DNA of 64,000 nt from CAYRYU01 sp964428355. Its GTDB lineage: Bacteria; Muiribacteriota; Ozemobacteria; Ozemobacterales; Ozemobacteraceae. The stretch's first letter is position 1. Each line of letters begins with the position of its first letter. Position numbers and translations under genes: made by a program. Positions 24,905-33,307 of this stretch are shown one piece after another. The notes beneath the pieces are model-generated. The model was not told the DNA's origin, did no database searches, and saw only the letters and a list, made by a program, of their open reading frames with translations. The stretch is taken from assembly GCA_964428355.1 (NCBI GenBank), contig CAYRYU010000003.1, forward strand, positions 123,121 to 187,120. Reading direction: 5' to 3'.

Positions 24905-26755
24905 CTACTCCTCGCTTAGGGTGATGGTGCTCTCGACCCTTCCGTACACGACGGTGCTCGTGGAAAGGATCTCCTGCTCCTTGCCGTTCATCTTGATCTT
25001 CTTCGTCTCGTCGTGCTCGGATGTAAGTTGGAACAACAGGTCGGAGTTCCTGGGTGCGTTTGCCCAGTTCCAGAGGGCGGTCTCGAAGTTCTCGAAGTTG
25101 GCCTCCTCGGGTTTCGGAAGCTTGGCGATCTTCACGTCCTTCGCCGAGGAATCTGCGTTATCCGTTTCATCGTACTTGTTGCTCAGCCCGTAGACCGTGA
25201 GCGTCAGGTTCTCCCGGCCGATGTCGGCCGGAATGGCGAGTTTCGCCTTTCTGACCAGTGGCTTCTCGCGATAGGGCCTGAGAGTCACCCACACCTCGAG
25301 GACTCCTCCGGGAGTGATCGAAGTGTTCTTGATCTCGACCTTTTCGATATTGGCCACCCGGGGCCGGTTCTCGAGCTCGAGCTTGATCGTCAATTTCGTC
25401 GGGAAGGCCTCTTCGATCTCGTTCCCGGTCACCGTGTCGATCAGGTCTGCAATCTCATCAATGATGGCATTGACGATATCCGACTTGGAGTAATAGAGGT
25501 TGTCGCGCCTGAAGAGGAACTTCTGGCCGGAGGGATTTCCGCATTCGAGAGCGATTCCAAGCAGGGCGGTTCCCTCCCCGGTGCGATCGATGACCCCCTC
25601 GATGGCTTGGACCAGGGTCGAATCCAGGACGGAGACCAGAACCCCGGGGTCCCGGACGACCTGGTAGTTGATGCTCCGGGTCCGCTTCAGATCCTTGTCG
25701 GTGATTTCCAGTTGGACCGGAACCATCGGAGGTATGCGTCCAAGCTCTCCCGATATCCCCTTTTCCCGGTCCTGGGTGACGGTCCCGATAATCTCCGTGG
25801 GAGCGCCGATCTTGAAGGGCATCTGGACGCTCGAAAACGAATGGTAGATATGTGCTCCGGTCATGATGAAGGAAACCGCGCCCTTCTTCAGGAAGGGATG
25901 CGCGAAAGCCAGGATCCGCTTTCCATCCCTGTAAGTCAGCGTCCCCAAGGTCGTCAGGTTGATGTCTCCGCGGGCAAGCTGGACCCCGATGGCGGAACCG
26001 GGCTCGATGGTCTCGGAAGCTACCGGGGCGGAGCTGCTCGCCGTTCGGATCGGAGCAACGGTGGTTGGAAGAGGAGCCAACTGCATCTGACGGTTCCGGA
26101 AACGGGAGGAAAGGACCCCGAGTGCCTTGTCGCACAACCCCTGGACGAAAAGCGGGGTTCCCACCCGGACGAAGACTCCCTCCGATGCGGGAATTCCAAT
26201 CTCCGCCACCTGGGCGGGATCACAAACCTCCCAGAAGGTCCTCACGGATCGTCCGGCGATCCGGATCTCCTGGTCCGAAACCCATTTCACCGGGGATTCC
26301 GGCCCCGGAACGGCGCCGACGCTGATCGGATAATCCCAGATTTCGAGCATTTCTTCGATCGGGGTCACCATTCCGACGGTATGATCGGTCATGACCCAAC
26401 CCGAGCTCAACCCGCCGACGAGCTTGCCGTTGATGTAGACGGGACTGCCGCTCATGCCGGCGGCGATTCCACCCGCCTCCTCGATGACCTTCCCGGCGAC
26501 TTTGACCAGGATCGATTTCCCGTTGATCAGGACGTTCTCGTTGATCTTGTTGTTGGCCAGGATCCCCATGACCTCGATGTTGAAGGTTTCGATCTCCCTT
26601 CCATGGATGACGGTCTTTCCGATCCCCTTCATTCCGACCTTCAGGTCCTTGAGCGGAAGGATGTCCTCGTTTCCGTATGCGGGAACGACGCCTGCCAGAA
26701 GAACTGCGAGGAAGATGGCGGGCAGGCGTCGGAACAGGGCCGGAAGATCAATCAT
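24905..26755 (-). CDS. Exported SpoIVB-type (S55) serine peptidase-family protein
   Basis: A 616-residue protein. The start chosen (ATG 26753-26755) overlaps the upstream stop by 8 bases and gives a signal peptide (about 1-28, ending AYG). In-frame ATGs at 26776 and 26800 are possible. The first 190 residues carry the S55 pattern: LKVGMKGIGKTV, a beta-rich section, and the catalytic-serine motif GMSGSP near residues 100-105 followed by YINGKLVGG. SpoIVB in sporulating Firmicutes is a signalling protease; diderm homologues are uncharacterised. The C-terminal 400 residues are mostly beta, with repeated all-beta modules. Being sandwiched between a phosphodiester glycosidase and mlaE suggests an envelope role. 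Confidence 0.85.
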   Translation of the reverse strand: MIDLPALFRRLPAIFLAVLLAGVVPAYGNEDILPLKDLKVGMKGIGKTVIHGREIETFNIEVMGILANNKINENVLINGKSILVKVAGKVIEEAGGIAAGMSGSPVYINGKLVGGLSSGWVMTDHTVGMVTPIEEMLEIWDYPISVGAVPGPESPVKWVSDQEIRIAGRSVRTFWEVCDPAQVAEIGIPASEGVFVRVGTPLFVQGLCDKALGVLSSRFRNRQMQLAPLPTTVAPIRTASSSAPVASETIEPGSAIGVQLARGDINLTTLGTLTYRDGKRILAFAHPFLKKGAVSFIMTGAHIYHSFSSVQMPFKIGAPTEIIGTVTQDREKGISGELGRIPPMVPVQLEITDKDLKRTRSINYQVVRDPGVLVSVLDSTLVQAIEGVIDRTGEGTALLGIALECGNPSGQKFLFRRDNLYYSKSDIVNAIIDEIADLIDTVTGNEIEEAFPTKLTIKLELENRPRVANIEKVEIKNTSITPGGVLEVWVTLRPYREKPLVRKAKLAIPADIGRENLTLTVYGLSNKYDETDNADSSAKDVKIAKLPKPEEANFENFETALWNWANAPRNSDLLFQLTSEHDETKKIKMNGKEQEILSTSTVVYGRVESTITLSEE

Positions 26756-28280
26756 TGCAGGTGATGAGAATTCCATTGGAGATTCGCCTCTCTTTTCCAT
26801 CGGAAGGATGGTTTACGATCCTTCCCTTGACGAACATTGACGAGGAGCCTCCCCCGTCGAGGTTGATGGCGTTGAAACCTCCCAGCCTCCGGAGGTAGGT
26901 GGCCAGTTCCTTGAGCGTCAGGCCAGCACTTCGGCTGGTCCGACCGTCGGCCACGAGAAAGAGCAGATCGCCGTTTTCGGTGAGAGCCACGGCTGTCCTG
27001 GGATGCCGCCCCTGGAAAATCGACGAATCGAACTTCTCCTCCCGGCCGTTGATGCTGAGTGCGCCATCCCGAAGCAGCCTTGGACCTCCGCAAACAGCGT
27101 GGATGACGGAATCCCAGGGCGCGGAAACCCTGTAGTCGAGGCGAACGGCATCTCCAAGCCGGATTTCGGAAAGCTCCCTGGCCTTCCGTCCAATGGCGGA
27201 AACGACCACCCCATCAGGAGGAATGACGGCATCGTGCCTGTGTATCCCGACCACTTTTCCCTTCAAGAGCACGATCTCGGTCCCGAAACCCTCGGTCATG
27301 GTGCTTCGTCCGAACTCGGGTGTATAGATGACCAGCTGATCCGTTCCCCGGGGCTGGTTAACGGCATCGATCGTTACGTCCCCGCGGTCGGAGTGGAGGG
27401 TTCCCTCGAACTCGGGGTTCCCGAATAGCGGCTTCCCCGCGTGGGAGATCCCGAACACCGACCGGTTGAAGACCGGTGAACTGATTATCCTTCGATCGAT
27501 GATCAGCGTTCCCACCGGGTCTCCCTTGGCGGTGAAATACGCGCCGTTGATCCCGGCGGTGGCATTGTATCTCTTCCCGAGGGAGGAAAGGACTTCCTTC
27601 TGGCAGATCCCTTCGTTCGCAAGGACCGGAAGGACGTGGTGTGCGCCCGCCATCGTATCCAGCTTGAGGAGGTAGATATCGCAGTTCCCCGCCCCGGTTG
27701 GGATCCGGTCCCGGAAGTAGGTGAGCCCCTGCCCGATCTCTTCTCCGCCGGTCAGCGGGAAATCGCTCTCCTGCAACCGGAAGGGGATGGAAAGCTTGTA
27801 ACGGCCCGCCTGGGTGGCCAGAACCGTGGGTTGGCCGATCTTGCCCTTCCCGAAGAACAAGAGCTCGGAGAACCTGGAAGTCCGGTAGTGGGAAAATTTC
27901 TGGAAAAGCCCGTTCAGTTCGGAGATGGTTGCGCTGGCGATCTCGTTGAGAGGGGGCTGGATGCGCAACCTCAAAAGGCGGCCGGTTCGGGAAACGGTTC
28001 CGATCGAGATTTTCGAGTCGAGCTCGAACTCCAGCATGTGGAAGGTGGCGTCGTCACGGTGAAGTATTCCGAGGATTCCGACGGGCTGGGGAAGAATGGA
28101 CCTGGCCTGGGAAGCCATTCCCGATCCGGAATGTTGGCGATGGGTTGATGCGGGCGCAAGGGGGCTCATCCGATAGATGCGGACCGGGGCGACGGAAACT
28201 GCGGAGGGATCCTGGACGGTCCTTGAGTGCAGGACCGCGCCGATCAGGAACACCTGCCCGATCAGGAGTAGCCCCAACAA
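26748..28280 (-). CDS. Membrane-anchored phosphodiester glycosidase-family protein
   Basis: A 510-residue protein beginning at a TTG, with a membrane helix at about residues 2-18. The C-terminal half matches the phosphodiester glycosidase (NAGPA-type) domain: GINGAYF, ALTENGDLLFLVADGR and the hallmark NLDGGGSSSM close to the end. Relatives remove N-acetylglucosamine or related sugars from phosphodiester links, for example in teichoic-acid or capsule-like polymers or glycolipids. The substrate here is unknown. It is the first gene of the run leading to the S55 peptidase and mlaEFD and overlaps the S55 gene by 8 bases. The ribosome site before the TTG is poor, so the start is uncertain. Confidence 0.82.
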   Translation of the reverse strand: MLGLLLIGQVFLIGAVLHSRTVQDPSAVSVAPVRIYRMSPLAPASTHRQHSGSGMASQARSILPQPVGILGILHRDDATFHMLEFELDSKISIGTVSRTGRLLRLRIQPPLNEIASATISELNGLFQKFSHYRTSRFSELLFFGKGKIGQPTVLATQAGRYKLSIPFRLQESDFPLTGGEEIGQGLTYFRDRIPTGAGNCDIYLLKLDTMAGAHHVLPVLANEGICQKEVLSSLGKRYNATAGINGAYFTAKGDPVGTLIIDRRIISSPVFNRSVFGISHAGKPLFGNPEFEGTLHSDRGDVTIDAVNQPRGTDQLVIYTPEFGRSTMTEGFGTEIVLLKGKVVGIHRHDAVIPPDGVVVSAIGRKARELSEIRLGDAVRLDYRVSAPWDSVIHAVCGGPRLLRDGALSINGREEKFDSSIFQGRHPRTAVALTENGDLLFLVADGRTSRSAGLTLKELATYLRRLGGFNAINLDGGGSSSMFVKGRIVNHPSDGKERRISNGILITCND

Positions 28281-28492
28281 TTGTCGGAGAGAATTCCGGA
28301 TAGGATGCGCCCCCTTTCAAAGGGATGAAAGCTTCAGTAACCTATCGGCAACAAATCTCCCCGCTCTTAGTCCCACCCCCGAGAGAAGCTCCCTGGGCAT
28401 GGGGACACAAGGCAACTATTTTGCAGGGATGAAATTCATTCCTTCCGGAACCGGTGGGAAAGGCCCGATTCGGGGCGCCCGGGGGACCGGTT
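28281..28492. other. 212-base intergenic stretch upstream of the glycosidase-mla operon
   Basis: There is no open frame of note. On the minus strand a structured GC-rich segment just after the radical SAM stop (about 28445-28490, an ACCGGT pair and a CCCGAATCGGG inner stem) could slow or end transcription, but it lacks a U-run. A segment around 28398-28432 contains GGGGACAC, faintly like the REP core at 9109. No riboswitch class is recognisable. Confidence 0.4.
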
Positions 28493-29428
28493 TCAGGGCT
28501 TCTCGAGTTTCCAGTCCCCGAGGGGAAGTGAAACGATCCTGCCCTCATTCGAAAGCTCGGTGATCAGAGGGGCGATCACGGCCTGGCTCGTTCCAAATGC
28601 CCTGGCGAGGTAATCGGATGTGCAGGGGTGTCGGAAGAGCAGGGCGATGATCTCGTCTTTCGTGGGAGGGCGCTTCCCTGCCGTCACCGCGGTGGGGGGG
28701 GCCGAATCGAGGCAGGAGACGACCGGGACCTCGAGGGCCAGCAGGTTTCGGCAGCGCTCGAAGTCTTCCTTCATGGAGGGTTTAACTGCAGGGTCAAGGG
28801 GGCTTCTGACTGCCCCGTTGAGATAGACCTGCGACAGCCTGGGAAGTTTCCCGAGGAACTCCCCGAGTTCCTTCATTTCGGCGGAAGAATCGTTGAGTCC
28901 AGGGCAGACGAAAATCTCGACCTCGAGAAAACCCTTGTACTCCCGGGAAAAAGCTCTCAACCCGCCAAGGACCCTCCCCAGGGACAAGCCTCCCGATGGC
29001 CGGTGGATGAACCTGAACGTCTCCTCCCGAACCGAACAGAGGGTGGGAAGAACCCGGTCGGCACCCGACAGATCATCGCGGACCTGGGGCATCCAGAGCA
29101 GGCTTCCGTTGGTGATGACGCAGACCGGTGCGGAACCGGTTCCCTTTACCGCCCGGAGAATGGTTCCCAGTCCGGAATGCAGGGTGGGTTCCCCGGTTCC
29201 CGAGAAAGTGATCCAGTCCGGGGGATCGATCTCGGAAAGAACTTCCCGGATCTCCCTGATGACGTCCTGGGGATCGACGAAGGCCTGCCTCTTCGAGGTG
29301 AGGTTCGTGGTCGCGGAAAGCTGGCAGTAACGGCAGTCGAAGGTGCAGGTTTTGGCCGGAACGATATCGATCCCGAGAGACCTTCCCAGGCGACGTGAGG
29401 GAACCGGGCCGAAAACGAACCGTTTCAT
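28493..29428 (-). CDS. Radical SAM protein
   Basis: A 311-residue protein with the iron-sulfur cluster motif CTFDCRYC near residues 28-35 and the SAM-binding FSGTGEPTLH. The N-terminus (FGPVPSRRLGRSLGID) and overall plan match the COG0731-like group of radical SAM proteins. The last 70 residues look like a winged-helix domain (DEIIALLFRHPCTSDYLARAFG), which would bind nucleic acid or a partner. The reaction catalysed is unknown for this group. It starts 16 bases after a small exported-protein gene and ends the TPR-lipoprotein operon. Confidence 0.9.
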   Translation of the reverse strand: MKRFVFGPVPSRRLGRSLGIDIVPAKTCTFDCRYCQLSATTNLTSKRQAFVDPQDVIREIREVLSEIDPPDWITFSGTGEPTLHSGLGTILRAVKGTGSAPVCVITNGSLLWMPQVRDDLSGADRVLPTLCSVREETFRFIHRPSGGLSLGRVLGGLRAFSREYKGFLEVEIFVCPGLNDSSAEMKELGEFLGKLPRLSQVYLNGAVRSPLDPAVKPSMKEDFERCRNLLALEVPVVSCLDSAPPTAVTAGKRPPTKDEIIALLFRHPCTSDYLARAFGTSQAVIAPLITELSNEGRIVSLPLGDWKLEKP

Positions 29429-29444
29429 TGCCAGGGGAAAAGGG

Positions 29445-30095
29445 TCATTCGACGCTGAGGGCCAGACCTATCTTGGCTTCGGTCAGTTTCAGCTTTTCTC
29501 CGGCATCTCCCAGAGCCGCACCGAACCGGTAGGGAGGCGAAAAGAAAGCGTCGGCACGGACCACCAGCGGAAATTTCCATTTCCCGAAAGGGATGTCCCG
29601 GATCTTGTAGCCCGCCATCACGCGCCCCAGGCCGTTGATCCCGTCGCGGAGGTTGACTTTGGCGTTGGTTCTTGCCCAATCCTTGAGCTTCTCGCTGAAA
29701 AGAACGATGTTTCCCCCCACTCCGGCCCCGACGAAAACCTTTTTTTGCTTGTCGATGTAATAATACCGGTTGAAAGAACATTGGATCCGGTCGATCCTCT
29801 CCTTGTGCGGCATATCGTGGATCAGCATCGGCCGCCAGGAATACTCGATCACTTCCGAGAAATCCGGCTTGCGCTTGATGAAGGCAACCCTGGGCTCGAT
29901 GAAGTCCACGTAGCCCTTCATGTTGAAAAAGCGGGCACCGAAAGACCGCTCGACCTTGTCGATCACGGCGGGTTTCTTCACGGAGGATTCCTCCCCGGTT
30001 TCCTTTTCCTTGCCCGTCTCCGCACTTGCCGCAGAGACCAGAAAAAGCCCGAAAGCGAGCGGGAGGAGGATACGTGACATCCAGCCCTTTTCCAT
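29445..30095 (-). CDS. Exported protein of unknown function
   Basis: A 216-residue protein. I chose the ATG at 30093-30095 because GGGAG lies 5 bases before it; an upstream GTG or ATG (30122, 30119) lacks this. The signal peptide is residues 1-25 (ending ASA). The mature part starts with a charged stretch and continues as alternating amphipathic strands such as FVGAGVGGNIVLFSE and YRFGAALGDAGEKLKL. These suggest a small beta-barrel or lipocalin-like fold, possibly in the outer membrane. No family is recognised. It lies 16 bases before the radical SAM gene. Confidence 0.75.
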   Translation of the reverse strand: MEKGWMSRILLPLAFGLFLVSAASAETGKEKETGEESSVKKPAVIDKVERSFGARFFNMKGYVDFIEPRVAFIKRKPDFSEVIEYSWRPMLIHDMPHKERIDRIQCSFNRYYYIDKQKKVFVGAGVGGNIVLFSEKLKDWARTNAKVNLRDGINGLGRVMAGYKIRDIPFGKWKFPLVVRADAFFSPPYRFGAALGDAGEKLKLTEAKIGLALSVE

Positions 30096-30203
30096 TTTCT
30101 CTCCCGGAAGAATTTCCATCACCCAAATGTTGAAACAAAGGTGACGATCCAGTTCATCGTCATCGGCCGCCCGATCCTGAAGGGAAAAATCAGGAGAACC
30201 CCC

Positions 30204-30449
30204 TCACCGGTCGCGGAAGAAGGAGTACATGAGGAAACTGACAAGGAAGGCAACGACCAGGACCACAACGATATGGAGCATCTCCGCGCGCCGCTCGGCG
30301 GGTCCGGTGAGATCCTCGCGTACCTCCTTGAGCCTTCGGTATCGGGAAATGAGCAACCGCTTGGTGGGCCCATCCGGGAGGGAATCGATGGCTCTTTCCA
30401 GGTCTTCTAGGGACCGGTCGAGGCCTTTCAGGGAACCGTTCAGAAGCAT
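30204..30449 (-). CDS. Small membrane protein, helical domain plus C-terminal anchor
   Basis: An 81-residue protein. A leucine- and charge-rich N-terminal helix (about 5-58) is followed by one hydrophobic helix (about 59-77) and a basic end, so it is probably anchored by its C-terminus in the inner membrane. A near-perfect ribosome site (AGGAGGTG, 7 bases before ATG) supports it as a real gene despite its size. It lies 33 bases after the large TPR lipoprotein gene, in the same operon. Confidence 0.7.
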   Translation of the reverse strand: MLLNGSLKGLDRSLEDLERAIDSLPDGPTKRLLISRYRRLKEVREDLTGPAERRAEMLHIVVVLVVAFLVSFLMYSFFRDR

Positions 30450-30482
30450 TTCAATCCACCTCCTGTATTCGAATCGGGGATT

Positions 30483-33164
30483 TCACTGGGTCGACGTCCT
30501 TTCCATGAGCTTTTGGAGCTGCTCGGCATTCAGATTCATTCCCTTGATCCGGCTCAGGACATCCTGAGCCTCGGTCACTTTTCCCAGACTCCGGAACCGG
30601 TCGACGATAAGGAACATGGTGTCAGCATCGAGCAGTTTCGACTTGAGGGCAACCTTGTAGGTGTTCACCGCCAGGTCGGCACGGTTTCGCTCCGCCTGCA
30701 GATCTCCGAGCTTCACGTAGGGTAGGGGGAGCTGGGAATCCATGTCGATGGCTTTCCTGTAGAGCCCTTCCGCCTGGTCAAGATCGCGCATCCGGCGCAG
30801 TACGTCGCCTTTGAGAAGCAGGAATTCGGGAAGTTCCGGGTTTTCCTCGACACCGTTTCGGGCAATCTCGAGGGCTTCATCGAGAAGTCCCTGGTCGGTC
30901 AATATCTTGACCGTGGGCTCGATCGCGCGTTGGTTGTTCCGAAGCTTCTTTTTCTCTATCCCTGTTCCCAGGATCTGCCGCGCCTCGTCGGGGTCGAACG
31001 GGGCGATCCGGTCGGCGATCGGAGGAACCTGGGTATGCAGCCCCATCTCCTGGTAGCTCCTCGCAAGTGCCCTGAGGGCATGGATGTTCTTCGAGTCGAT
31101 TCGGAGGGCTTTGAGGAATCGAGCCGCGGCCTCGTCATTTTTCCCCATGGCCACGTAAACGTTGCCGAGGTTCATGAAGGCGTTCAGGTTGTTGGGTTCC
31201 CGGGAAAGAACCTGGTTGAACCCGTTGAGCGCTTCCTGGAATCTCCCCGCCCGCGCGGCCTCGAGAGCCTGCTGATAGGCGGGATCCATCAGGGTGCCTT
31301 CCTCCCTGCCCGGGAAACCCGAAACCACCGGGGGAGGGCCCGAGATCGGGAGGAGGTCGGTCGGAGGCGCGACCGGAGTCGCCACCGGTGTCGCGACCGG
31401 AGTCGTGACCGCGGGAACGTCCGAAGAAGCGGTTACGTTCGCAGTCTGAAGGGAAACCGGACCAGGGGGAACCTGCGGGAGGGAAGGTTCCACCAGCCCG
31501 GAAGCGGGAACGACAGGGGAAGGACCGGTGAGAACTTCGGGGGAGGAAGCCTGGGTGGACTTTGCGTGACGGGTTCCGGTGCCCGGGATCTTCTCACCCA
31601 GGGCGGCCATTATCCGTGCTCCGTAGGGATCGGCCGGGTTCATGAACGGCTTTGCGCTCCTCCAGGCTGCGGCCGCTTCATCGGTTTTCCCAGCCTGTTT
31701 GAGGTTCAGGCCCGTGAAATACCTGAATTTGAGATTGAACGGTTCCTTTCGGATCGCCCTGTCGAAGTAGTTACGCGCTTCCGTGAACCGGCCCTGTTCC
31801 ATGGCGAGCTGGCCGAAATTGAAAAGCACGTTGGGATACTCGGGCTCGATCGAGAGCGCACGGTTCCAGCAGTTCCGGGCTTCGTCGAAGTTCCCCATCT
31901 TTGCGTGAATCTGCCCCAACTCGTCGTAGACCTGGAGGTTGGCCTGGTTCTCCTCCTGAAGCCCCTTGAGAACCTGAAGAGCGCCCTCGAGGTCGTTCTT
32001 GAGCTGCAAGCACCGGGCTTTGAGAAAAAGGCCGCGGGTGTCGCCCGGGTTCTGGGCAACGAACTCGTCCACCAGGGGAAGCGCTTCGTCGACCTTCCCC
32101 AGACGCTCCAGAACCATCGCCAGGCGCAGCGTTGCCCAGGGGGCCTGGGGATTCTTTTCGAGATACTCGCGAAGGAGATCCGCCTGTGCAGGAAGATTGC
32201 CCGTCGATTCCAGGAAGGAAAGCCTCTGGACGAGATCCGGGTCGGGCTCTTCGGCGGCAGCCCTCCCCTCCGCGGATTCGGGAGCGGGGACCTCGCGATC
32301 GAGCTCCTTTTTCAGCGCACGGGCGGCAGCATTTCCCGGGGAGAAATCGAGAAGGCGTTGGACAATCCTCGCGGATCCGCGCGCATCACCCATCCGCCGC
32401 AAGAGACTGGCGAAGGCGAGAAGGCCCTCCTCGTGATTGGGATGGGAATCGATCAGCTCCTTGAGCTCCGCCTGGGCTTCCGAAAGACGATCACCGTCCA
32501 TCAGGAGATTCGCCAGGTTCAGCCTCGGAACGGGATTGTCGGGAAGAAGCGTGATCGCCTCCCGGAAGGACTTTTCCGCCAGCCGGAGATCCTTGTCGGC
32601 CGCATGTTTCTCCCCGAGACGCCGGAACGCTTCGGCGAGGTTCTGCTCTGTCTGCCGGGGCTTGAAGTTCATCAGGAGGCACCGTTTCCAGCGGTCGGCC
32701 GCCTCCCGGGGTTGATCGTTCTTGACCGCATCCGAGGCTGACTGGTCGAGGGATTCCCCAAGGAATCTTTTGTAGGAGGCGTTTTCCGGGGCCAGGGCAA
32801 CCGCCTTCTCCAGGTGTGCCCAGCCGTCGGCGATGCGGCTCTGTGCCAGGAGGCTCTTCCCGAGGAGGAAATGGGCCTCGGCATCGGCCGGATGCTGATC
32901 GACCGCCTTGGACGCGAGTTTCTCGGCGGACTTGGAATCTCCCCGGTCGAGGGCTGCCCGGATCCCCTGGTTCCGCTCGCTGGCAGCAGGATTGGAAACG
33001 GAATCCTCGGGTCGTTCGACCTTCGGCCCGACCGGGTTTCCTTTCGACCGGCCTCCGCCGCAGCCTGCGAGCAGGATGACGGCGAGAAGACATGCCAGGA
33101 AGGCGGAAAACGCCCTCTGTGAAGCGTCGGGGCAGATTCGGCGGGTGGTCAGGCAGGTATTCAT
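30483..33164 (-). CDS. Large TPR-repeat lipoprotein
   Basis: An 893-residue protein. The start is the ATG at 33162-33164 after GGAGAA; upstream in-frame sequence is low-complexity. The leader ends in a lipobox (VILLAGC, about Cys34), so it is anchored to a membrane. Two long blocks of tetratricopeptide repeats (about 75-480 and 580-890, for example NLNAFMNLGNVYVAMGKNDE) are split by a Pro/Val/Thr-rich linker (about 500-580). TPR lipoproteins serve as scaffolds, as PilF/PilW does for pilus secretin assembly, but this one is far larger. It heads an operon with the 81-residue membrane protein, the exported 216-residue protein and the radical SAM gene. Confidence 0.9.
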   Translation of the reverse strand: MNTCLTTRRICPDASQRAFSAFLACLLAVILLAGCGGGRSKGNPVGPKVERPEDSVSNPAASERNQGIRAALDRGDSKSAEKLASKAVDQHPADAEAHFLLGKSLLAQSRIADGWAHLEKAVALAPENASYKRFLGESLDQSASDAVKNDQPREAADRWKRCLLMNFKPRQTEQNLAEAFRRLGEKHAADKDLRLAEKSFREAITLLPDNPVPRLNLANLLMDGDRLSEAQAELKELIDSHPNHEEGLLAFASLLRRMGDARGSARIVQRLLDFSPGNAAARALKKELDREVPAPESAEGRAAAEEPDPDLVQRLSFLESTGNLPAQADLLREYLEKNPQAPWATLRLAMVLERLGKVDEALPLVDEFVAQNPGDTRGLFLKARCLQLKNDLEGALQVLKGLQEENQANLQVYDELGQIHAKMGNFDEARNCWNRALSIEPEYPNVLFNFGQLAMEQGRFTEARNYFDRAIRKEPFNLKFRYFTGLNLKQAGKTDEAAAAWRSAKPFMNPADPYGARIMAALGEKIPGTGTRHAKSTQASSPEVLTGPSPVVPASGLVEPSLPQVPPGPVSLQTANVTASSDVPAVTTPVATPVATPVAPPTDLLPISGPPPVVSGFPGREEGTLMDPAYQQALEAARAGRFQEALNGFNQVLSREPNNLNAFMNLGNVYVAMGKNDEAAARFLKALRIDSKNIHALRALARSYQEMGLHTQVPPIADRIAPFDPDEARQILGTGIEKKKLRNNQRAIEPTVKILTDQGLLDEALEIARNGVEENPELPEFLLLKGDVLRRMRDLDQAEGLYRKAIDMDSQLPLPYVKLGDLQAERNRADLAVNTYKVALKSKLLDADTMFLIVDRFRSLGKVTEAQDVLSRIKGMNLNAEQLQKLMERTSTQ

Positions 33165-33204
33165 GCAGTTCTCCGATCGGATATCTCTTGATTTGGACCT
33201 GTCC

Positions 33205-33252
33205 AGGCTCCTCTTCGGGCTCCTCTTCGGGCCTCTCTTCGGGCCTCTCTTC
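33205..33252. repeat. Four 12-bp tandem repeats upstream of the TPR lipoprotein gene
   Basis: Four consecutive units of 12 bases (GGGCTCCTCTTC / GGGCCTCTCTTC; the first starts AGG) lie 41-88 bases before the TPR gene start and just after prs. They read as pyrimidine-rich on the plus strand and purine-rich on the transcribed strand. They could be a slippage-prone leader or an expansion without function. Confidence 0.85.
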
Positions 33253-33307
33253 TGGACTCCCGGCTCGGAGGCCCCATCAGCAGGCCGAAGAAGCATAGGC
33301 CATGGTT

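Noticed and set aside
25013..26764. 583-codon plus-strand frame opposite the S55 gene
   Set aside because: Shadow of a gene with a clear signal peptide and S55 motif; no motif or promoter of its own.
28281..28492. Possible riboswitch upstream of the glycosidase/mla operon
   Set aside because: Some pairing is visible but no conserved core of a known class.
30930..32741. Long plus-strand open frame (603 codons) antisense to the TPR lipoprotein
   Set aside because: It lies wholly opposite a clear TPR gene, has no ribosome site or recognisable domain, and its composition is what the TPR codon bias would give in reverse.
33205..33252. CRISPR-like repeats
   Set aside because: Units of 12 bases without spacers are simple tandem repeats; no cas gene is present.
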